Origin: CAZSNT01 sp964607765
Lineage (GTDB): Bacteria; Verrucomicrobiota; Lentisphaeria; Oligosphaerales; JABHEG01
Direction of reading: 5' to 3'
Assembly (NCBI GenBank): GCA_964607765.1
Contig: CAZSNT010000316.1
Location: forward strand, 1 to 5,112
DNA length: 5,112 nucleotides
Shown here: positions 1 through 5,112 of the stretch, one piece after another
Layout: each line of letters opens with the position of its first letter
Position numbering within the stretch: position 1 is the first letter of the stretch
The notes under the pieces: generated by a model
Databases searched by the model: none
Told to the model about the DNA's origin: nothing
The model's input: only the letters and a program-made list of their open reading frames with translations
Made by a program: the position numbers and the translations under genes

Positions 1-2225
1 GACGCCGGCGCCACGTCTTCACTGACCAGAAGCCGGCCCTCTTGAGGCTCCGGCGTGCCGGCCAGAGCTGCGCGTACGACCACTCCGCGCAGGCTGGTTG
101 GGACACTCTCGTCCAGACAGAACGACAACGGGCCGTTCACAGCTCCGGCTCGTCTCCCCCCGAGCTTCGACTCGACCTGCCAGTAGTACTTGACGCCCGA
201 ATCCGACGGCGGCGCCCAACTGAATTCCGGCTCTGCAAGGTCAGTCTTGTGGAGCAGCACCGTCTGGAACTGCGCGTCGGCCGCGATCCGCAGATCGTAG
301 GCGGATCCGGGCTCGGCCCGATTCCACACCAAGAACACTTCCTCCAGCGGCAACACTGCGTTCGCTTCGGGATGGCTCAAGTGGAACGGCGAAGGCGGCG
401 CGTTGCGCACGGGCAGCCACGAGCGGTACCGCGTGCCGTAAGCGCCGGCCGAGCCGAAATCGCACAGCACCACGCGGTCTCGCTCGCCCGCCGGTGTCGC
501 GAAGGCGACGATGGGGCCGAGCCGGTTGTTCGCCGGGATCGGGTCGTCAGGTGGAAGGGGCGCCAGCGGAAGGGAGGCCAGATCCAGTTCGGGCATGTGC
601 GCCGGGTCCATGGTGTTGTACTTCTGGTCGAACGTCAGCAGGATGGGACCGCGCAGCAGCGAAGTGTTGAACTGCACGTGTTGGTCGCCGCGCAAGGCCC
701 GCAGACGGAGGTCAAGCTGGAGGGCAATCCTATCCCCCGGATGCCAGGTGCGCTCGATCTTCAGATAGGCCCCCGGCGCCACCTCCTCGACCGGCACGCC
801 GTTCACGGAGACCGACGTTTCCCTGGACCAGGCCGGGATGCGCACCAGCAACGGCAGGGCCTTCGCTCGTGGTGGATGCACCGCCACTTCCACGGCGCCG
901 CCTCGAGGGTAGTCCGTTGTTTGGATAAAGGACCAGGTCGAGCCGTCTTCGAGCTTGGCCTCGGTCGTTCCCGGCCCGTAGTAGTTGAGGTACAGGCCGT
1001 CCGTTCCGCCGAGGACCGCCCACCGGCTGATCAGGCCCAGCCCGTTCGGGCCGTTGACGCTACAGCAGTTCAGTTCGGGCGTGCCGGGCCGTGCCTGGAA
1101 CACGATGCTGTGGGCCGACGCCTTTCGCTTACCGTTCATAGGCGTGTCGTAGGTGCACCATCGGCCGCTGGGGTGTTGGTGGCCAAGCGCAGCGTTCCAC
1201 GTCGCGTGCTCGAGCGCATCGGCGATCCGGCTGTCGCCGGTCAGCCGCAGTGCCTCGACGCTCAAGGTCATCCAGGCCACGGTACAGCAGGTCTCGATCG
1301 CGCCCCGCTGAAACGGATTGCCGACGGCCCTTTCGTTCGTACTGAAGCTGCCGGAGTTGTGGACGTCGGTGCGATAGATGCTCCACCACCAATGAACCAG
1401 CGCCCGTCGATAGGAGTCGTCGCCGGTGATGCGGAACAGCTCCGCGAGCCCGAGCATTGGGTGCAGGCTCTCCCACCGCGGCTTCGGGGTCTGATGGAAC
1501 TCGACGCCCTTGAGTGCAAGTCGGTGGTAGTCGCCGGCCGGCGGCTTCCGCCAGTCCTGCTCGATCTCGTGCATCAGCCGCAGATAGGCATCCTTCCCGG
1601 TCTCGCGGTACAGCAGGCCGAGGGCATGGATCACGGCCATGTTCATCTCATGCGAGCCGGCGTTGTGGACCCTTTTGCCGGAGTCCAGGAACGTCGCGCA
1701 CATCAGGTCCGCGGCGCGGGTGGCGGCCCGCAAAGCATCGGCATCGCCCGTATCGTGATGCCACAGGATCATGGCCAACATGCAGTGATAGTGCCCCCAC
1801 AGGTCCCAACGGGCCAGGAGGTGGTTGTCCGGGAATGGACCGAGGTAGCCGTCGTCGGCCTGGGTCTGAATGAGCTCGCGCATGACCCGCGCGGTGACAT
1901 CCCGCAAGCCCTTACTGTTCGACAGGCGGCAGGCGAGTACGCACGACGTGAGGTACTTGCCCACGAACTCTCCCGCCCAGGGAACGGGGTTCTCGTACGG
2001 CGGCCTCCGGTTGCGCAGGCGCATCATCTCCAGCATTGCCGGGTTGGCATCCGGAGCTGGAATGAGCCAGTTGTGAACGATGCGGTCCAGACGCTCCGCC
2101 ATGGGGCCTTCCAGGCTCATGCGGAGCCGCGGCACGGCCAAGTCGGGTGACGACTGCGCCGTGCCGAGCCCCAGCGCGAGGCCCACGGGGGCTGCCCATA
2201 TCGTGGCGATGGCCGTTCTGTCCAT
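1..2225 (-). CDS. Beta-L-arabinofuranosidase-like glycoside hydrolase (DUF1680; GH127/GH146 group) with Fn3-like module (3' partial)
   Basis: ATG at 2225 follows GGAG with a 9-nt spacer and opens 741 codons with no stop to the left edge. The start MDRTAIATIWAAPVGLALGL looks like a signal peptide, possibly cut after A23, so export is likely. Residues about 35-415 match the alpha-helical barrel of DUF1680 enzymes, with NPVPWAGEFVGKYL, QADDGYLGPF and GSHEMNMAVIHALGLLY. IETCC (E311, C313) and NCCSVN (C387, C388) match the zinc-thiolate set of the Bifidobacterium enzyme HypBA1 (Glu338, Cys340, Cys417, Cys418), with similar spacing; C387 would be the nucleophile. E298 is the candidate acid/base. 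A beta-sandwich follows (LLVRIPAWSRE, ERTWHPGDRIAL), and the DUF1680 end is near VVLCDFGSAG and RYRSWLPV. Residues about 622-703 are Fn3-like (VFLVWNRAEPGSAYDLRI, KYYWQVES). The tail then runs off the window, perhaps into another binding module. Predicted role: removal of terminal L-arabinofuranose, though family members vary in substrate. An in-frame GTG at 2267 is a less likely start, because the signal peptide directly follows the ATG. Confidence 0.95.
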   Translation of the reverse strand, partial: MDRTAIATIWAAPVGLALGLGTAQSSPDLAVPRLRMSLEGPMAERLDRIVHNWLIPAPDANPAMLEMMRLRNRRPPYENPVPWAGEFVGKYLTSCVLACRLSNSKGLRDVTARVMRELIQTQADDGYLGPFPDNHLLARWDLWGHYHCMLAMILWHHDTGDADALRAATRAADLMCATFLDSGKRVHNAGSHEMNMAVIHALGLLYRETGKDAYLRLMHEIEQDWRKPPAGDYHRLALKGVEFHQTPKPRWESLHPMLGLAELFRITGDDSYRRALVHWWWSIYRTDVHNSGSFSTNERAVGNPFQRGAIETCCTVAWMTLSVEALRLTGDSRIADALEHATWNAALGHQHPSGRWCTYDTPMNGKRKASAHSIVFQARPGTPELNCCSVNGPNGLGLISRWAVLGGTDGLYLNYYGPGTTEAKLEDGSTWSFIQTTDYPRGGAVEVAVHPPRAKALPLLVRIPAWSRETSVSVNGVPVEEVAPGAYLKIERTWHPGDRIALQLDLRLRALRGDQHVQFNTSLLRGPILLTFDQKYNTMDPAHMPELDLASLPLAPLPPDDPIPANNRLGPIVAFATPAGERDRVVLCDFGSAGAYGTRYRSWLPVRNAPPSPFHLSHPEANAVLPLEEVFLVWNRAEPGSAYDLRIAADAQFQTVLLHKTDLAEPEFSWAPPSDSGVKYYWQVESKLGGRRAGAVNGPLSFCLDESVPTSLRGVVVRAALAGTPEPQEGRLLVSEDVAPA
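2154..2225 (-). other. Probable signal peptide of the DUF1680 enzyme
   Basis: The first 24 codons give a short N-region with Arg3, a mostly hydrophobic stretch from Ile6 to Gly21, and a small-x-small GTA ending at Ala23, followed by the polar QSSPD. This fits a Sec signal peptide with cleavage after Ala23. The N-region is weak (one Arg offset by Asp2) and the core contains a Pro, so prediction software could score it low. No lipobox Cys is present, so a lipoprotein is not indicated. Confidence 0.6.
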
Positions 2226-2234
2226 GTCGTCTAA

Positions 2235-2238
2235 CTCC
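2235..2238 (-). promoter_or_regulatory. Shine-Dalgarno site of the DUF1680 gene
   Basis: On the minus strand GGAG lies 9 nt before the ATG at 2225 (GGAGTTAGACGACATG). The spacing is at the long end of the usual range but acceptable. It supports the ATG over the in-frame GTG at 2267, whose upstream GAAGG (7-nt spacer) is a competing but less convincing signal because it would put 14 charged or polar residues before the signal peptide. Confidence 0.6.
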
Positions 2239-2249
2239 GATGATTCTCT

Positions 2250-2286
2250 CTTGGTCGAGGGCGGCACGCTGCGACCTTCTGCCAAG
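2250..2286 (-). repeat. Short nested, mutually exclusive inverted repeats in the intergenic gap
   Basis: Two 5-bp dyads overlap in the 65-nt gap: CTTGG (2250-2254) with CCAAG (2282-2286), and GGTCG (2253-2257) with CGACC (2272-2276). They share bases 2253-2254, so only one can form fully at a time. There is no U-rich tract after either, so a factor-independent terminator is not supported and read-through from the upstream gene is expected. The stems are short enough to be chance in GC-rich DNA. Confidence 0.2.
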
Positions 2287-2290
2287 CCGT

Positions 2291-5112
2291 TTACTGTAGC
2301 AGGAAACTGTGGAAAGCCGAGGGGTCTTTGCCTCCGCAGATTCCGGGGGTCAGGCCCATCCAGTAGCGCGCCGTCTTGCCCTTCTGGTCTGCGTCCAGGA
2401 CTACTGCGTTGAAACGGAAGATGGCGCCTTTTGCGGGAGGGGCCTTCTGGATCAGAGCCCACGGCACAGCCCATTCATAGAGGGTCAGGTCACCCTCTCG
2501 GCGCACGGCCAGGCGTGCGCGGGTCACCAACCGGCCCACGCCGTCCGGCGCGCCGGTCCACTGGAAGGTCTGCGGTCCTTGGGTAGTGAGGGCGATGCCG
2601 AACTCCTTGTCGTCGTCATCGTATCCGCTCTTGCCGACGAACGCGGCGCCGGGGGTGTCGTTGTCGGGGTCGAAGGCCAATTGGAAGCTGTCGTTGGCCC
2701 AAATGCTCGATCCGGTTCGCTCCTGAACGAAGGTGTCGTCACGTACGCGAGCCGCGAAGTAGAGGCAGTCGTCGTCCCAGGCGACATGGAGTGTGGCGCT
2801 CAGATCGTCGATTCCGGTCCACAGCTTGGCGGACGGCGCGTCCGGGGGGTCGAGGAACTTCTGGCCGTCCAACGGGATGGACGGCAGATGTGCAAACTCG
2901 CTCGGATTCCCGTCGATGATCGGCGCGGAGGTCAAGCGCTTCACGACGAAGACAGTCGGGGCCATGGAGGCTCTCACAGTCCCGTGGGCCTCGGTCGACC
3001 ACTGAGCCCGGAACGTCCCCGGCTGGGACGATGTCTGGAGGGCTTGGTTGCTCTCTACGGCGAACTGGATCGCTGTGGTCTGTCTCGCAGGCAGACGGAA
3101 GCTCTGCCGCCCCTTGGCGACGCGCCACCCCTGGGGCACTTCCAGTGTGAGCTCGCCCTCCACGTCGGCCTCGAGCAGACTGCGCACGCGCACGGTGATC
3201 GCGCCAGCGCGCACGAGCCGCAACTCGAGCGCCGCACAGGGCAACTGGAATCGGCCCTTGGTCAACGCTGCGTCCAGGCGTTCGCGAGCAACGGTAGGCG
3301 CCCACAGGAACAGCGGCTCCTTCGACAGTTGGAGCCCGCCCTCGTCAACGGCGATCGGCGCGCTGAGCATGTTGGTGACGCGGACGCCTTCGGGTAGGGC
3401 CGCCGCCAGACGGACCGGAGTCTCCAACGGCGTCCAGAGCGCGCCGCGAGAGCCGGCTCCATGGGCGAAGGTGAGCGCGTACAGGTCCTGGTGTAGCGCG
3501 ATGCGGCGCGGCTGCGTAACACCCGCAAGCAAACGTGCCACCCCGGCGTACGAGGCCGCGGCCGGCCGCGGGTTCAGCGCATCGCCTTCGTGCCGGAACA
3601 GACTGTAGCTGTACCCACCCTCCCCTCGGCCGCTGTCCAGTTGGAACCACATGTAGTGCTCCACTTCGTCTATGGATCGAGCCAGCAGGTAGGAGCGCGT
3701 GAGGCATCGCGCCATGGCCATGGCCTCCGGCGCGTCCACCGGCAAGCGCGAGTCGATGGCCCAGCCCTTCTCCTCGATAGCGACCTTCTTGTCCGGTCCG
3801 TACTGTCGAACCAACTTCACGGCATCCCTCAAGATCCCGGCCAGATCGTTCTCCTCGGGCTCCACGACGCGCAGACCCGGCCCGTAGTAGCGCGGGGATG
3901 CGTACGTGTCGAAGAAGAACCCGTCGTGGTGCTCGTGCAGACGCGCCCAGAGCTTCCTGGCGACCGGGAAGCGGGGCGTGTGGCGAGCGTCGCCGCCGCT
4001 GACGCCGATGCCACCAATGATGGCGTTCGGCTGAAGTCGCCGAATGGTCTCTGAGCCAGCCTTCACCAAGTCCACATATCCGTCCAGCCCACGTTCGAGT
4101 CGATGGGCCAAGAGATTGATCTCACAACAGAAGGAGTACGCTCCGAACCGAGAGCCGTAGCGCCGGACCAGCTTCTCGATGAACTGACCGAACGCGGCCG
4201 TGTCCCGGGAAAGCGCAGTCTTTCCTCCGCGATCACGTTTCCGGCCCGGCAACGCCCAGAGCGGTGTGCGCGAGGGCATCACCATAAGCATGCAGGTGGT
4301 CTTGAACCCGTGGGCCTCGAATGTGTCCAGAGCGGCGCCGATGCCTTCGAGTCTGACCTCTCCCCGTTTGGGCTCAAGCGTTCGCCAGTTGATCATCACC
4401 TCCGCGGCCTGCACGCCCAGTTTCCGGCCGAGGTCTGCACGACTGGAGCCCATGCCGAAGCCGGACGCACCCATGAAGGCCCGGGGATCGCGACTGGGCT
4501 CGGGCAGACCACACAAGCCTACTGAATGCCTTCCAGCGATCCGGCCTTCGTGTATCAGCCGCACGCGAGCGCTCGTGTACCCCAGGGGCAGGGCGCTCAG
4601 GCGGTGTTCCACGGTCTGGTAGCTGCGCGGGGGAAGTGTCACCGGCCGGCGCGTCACGGGGCCTGAGGCAGCGCCCCAAGCGATGGTCTCCACCTCCATG
4701 GTCCCGGACACCGGTGTCGCCCCGGCATTGAGCACTTCCACGCGCAGCTCGGGCTCCTCGCCGGGTGCAAACAGATTGGCGCGTCGCGTGGTACGGGCCG
4801 TCCGCAGGACAAGTCCCTCCTTCAGATCCAGCGCGACCTGATCCAGATCGAAGGCAATCACGCCCTCGTGGCCGAAGGAGAGCTTCGTCACTTTGTGCCG
4901 ATCGAAGACCTTCTCCTTGTCGTCCTTCGCACCCCAGGCGTAGCGGAAGTCCGTTGCTCGGACGCTGATCTTCTGCCAAGCCGGTCCCGGGCGGAACCAC
5001 TTCCCACCGAAGACGACTTGGCCACAGAAAAGGTACAGCGTCATACCTCCGCCTCCCGAAGCCCGGCGCACATGGAAGGCCAGGGCGTCCCAGTCGCCCG
5101 AGTAGTTCCACG
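2291..5112 (-). CDS. Multidomain GH-A-like glycoside hydrolase with C-terminal CBM9-like domain (5' partial)
   Basis: The frame stays open to the right window edge, and the 13 codons before the first GTG (5071) read as ordinary protein (WNYSGDWDALAFH), so the true start is outside. Residues are numbered from the edge. Residues 1-85 resemble a galactose-binding-like beta module and about 88-205 an Ig-like module. About 213-530 form a TIM barrel of clan GH-A type: the early strand holds NWRTLEP (W242, E246, P247), SFCCEINL gives a candidate acid/base E330 at the end of strand 4, and VAIEEKGW gives a candidate nucleophile E447 on strand 7. About 530-605 is a small beta domain, and 610-725 is a NEW3-like Ig module (LTLEVPQGW). 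About 727-939 is CBM9-like (APIIDGNPSEF, HVAWDDDCLYFAARV, SIWANDSFQLAFDP, YEWAVPW), a family that binds sugar chains. It ends SFLLQ then TAA. Probably extracellular or periplasmic, though any signal peptide is out of view. Substrate and GH family number are not recognisable; GH39- or GH5-like are possible. A Cys replaces the usual Asn before E330, so a non-catalytic role cannot be excluded. Confidence 0.93.
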   Translation of the reverse strand, partial: WNYSGDWDALAFHVRRASGGGGMTLYLFCGQVVFGGKWFRPGPAWQKISVRATDFRYAWGAKDDKEKVFDRHKVTKLSFGHEGVIAFDLDQVALDLKEGLVLRTARTTRRANLFAPGEEPELRVEVLNAGATPVSGTMEVETIAWGAASGPVTRRPVTLPPRSYQTVEHRLSALPLGYTSARVRLIHEGRIAGRHSVGLCGLPEPSRDPRAFMGASGFGMGSSRADLGRKLGVQAAEVMINWRTLEPKRGEVRLEGIGAALDTFEAHGFKTTCMLMVMPSRTPLWALPGRKRDRGGKTALSRDTAAFGQFIEKLVRRYGSRFGAYSFCCEINLLAHRLERGLDGYVDLVKAGSETIRRLQPNAIIGGIGVSGGDARHTPRFPVARKLWARLHEHHDGFFFDTYASPRYYGPGLRVVEPEENDLAGILRDAVKLVRQYGPDKKVAIEEKGWAIDSRLPVDAPEAMAMARCLTRSYLLARSIDEVEHYMWFQLDSGRGEGGYSYSLFRHEGDALNPRPAAASYAGVARLLAGVTQPRRIALHQDLYALTFAHGAGSRGALWTPLETPVRLAAALPEGVRVTNMLSAPIAVDEGGLQLSKEPLFLWAPTVARERLDAALTKGRFQLPCAALELRLVRAGAITVRVRSLLEADVEGELTLEVPQGWRVAKGRQSFRLPARQTTAIQFAVESNQALQTSSQPGTFRAQWSTEAHGTVRASMAPTVFVVKRLTSAPIIDGNPSEFAHLPSIPLDGQKFLDPPDAPSAKLWTGIDDLSATLHVAWDDDCLYFAARVRDDTFVQERTGSSIWANDSFQLAFDPDNDTPGAAFVGKSGYDDDDKEFGIALTTQGPQTFQWTGAPDGVGRLVTRARLAVRREGDLTLYEWAVPWALIQKAPPAKGAIFRFNAVVLDADQKGKTARYWMGLTPGICGGKDPSAFHSFLLQ

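Noticed and set aside
1129..1519. Broken-gene interpretation of the left half, suggested by several short minus-strand open frames
   Set aside because: The frame beginning at 2225 reads continuously to position 1 without a stop; the short frames are shadows in the other two frames, and no frameshift is needed.
42..2150. Plus-strand open frame of 702 codons, the longest start-to-stop frame in the left half
   Set aside because: It is in register antisense to the DUF1680 gene, whose minus-strand translation contains recognisable family motifs throughout. The plus-strand product is Arg/His/Gln-rich with no domains.
2226..2290. Possible terminator between the two genes
   Set aside because: Only 5-bp competing stems with long loops are present and no U tract follows, so a factor-independent terminator is not supported.
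2309..4525. Plus-strand open frames at 2309-3397, 3590-4054 and 4103-4525
   Set aside because: All three are in register antisense to the GH-A-like/CBM9 gene, are interrupted at its TTA/CTA/TCA codons, and show no domain signal.
5042..5057. ATG at 5044 preceded by GGAGGCGGAGGT, which looks like a ribosome binding site and start
   Set aside because: The sequence upstream in frame (YSGDWDALAFHVRR) is coherent with the following beta module, and GGAGGCGGAGGT simply encodes Gly residues in a loop. The nearest GGAGG is also too close to the ATG. The gene most likely starts beyond the window.
4374..5111. Minus-strand open frame of 245 codons overlapping the start of the large gene
   Set aside because: It is a different frame of the same strand over a region with clear protein-like sequence in the main frame; its product is Arg/Gly/Pro-rich and low in structure.

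Overview
This high-GC window, with codons strongly biased to G/C third positions, holds two large genes. Both are on the minus strand and both are cut by a window edge. The modular secreted-type glycoside hydrolases, with beta-sandwich and CBM9-like modules, suggest a polysaccharide-degrading environmental bacterium, for example from the Planctomycetota/Verrucomicrobiota/Armatimonadota range or a similar metagenomic lineage. This taxonomic guess rests on architecture and composition only and is weak.

Layout in transcription order (right to left). Positions 5112-2291 encode the C-terminal 939 residues of a multidomain protein. It has a galactose-binding-like beta module, an Ig-like module, a clan GH-A-like TIM barrel, a beta domain, a NEW3-like Ig module and a C-terminal CBM9-like domain. 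Its true start lies beyond the right edge. A 65-nt gap (2226-2290) carries a Shine-Dalgarno sequence and some weak dyad symmetry. Positions 2225-1 encode the first 741 residues of a DUF1680-type beta-L-arabinofuranosidase-like enzyme (GH127/GH146 group) with a probable signal peptide. It keeps the Glu/Cys/Cys/Cys zinc-thiolate set and has an extra Fn3-like module. Its C-terminus lies beyond the left edge. No in-frame stop interrupts it, although it is open at the window edge and so is easily missed by an ORF finder that demands both ends.

The short gap and shared strand suggest co-transcription. The likely joint role is breakdown of an arabinose-containing or otherwise complex plant or algal glycan: the DUF1680 enzyme trims terminal sugars, and the CBM-bearing GH-A-like protein binds and perhaps hydrolyses the polymer. 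No RNA genes, mobile elements, CRISPR arrays or tandem repeats were seen. The long plus-strand open frames (up to 702 codons) are antisense shadows lying exactly in codon register with the real genes. The most notable points are a Cys in place of the usual Asn before the presumed acid/base Glu of the GH-A-like barrel, and the unusual domain string of that protein, which may represent an unclassified glycoside hydrolase group.
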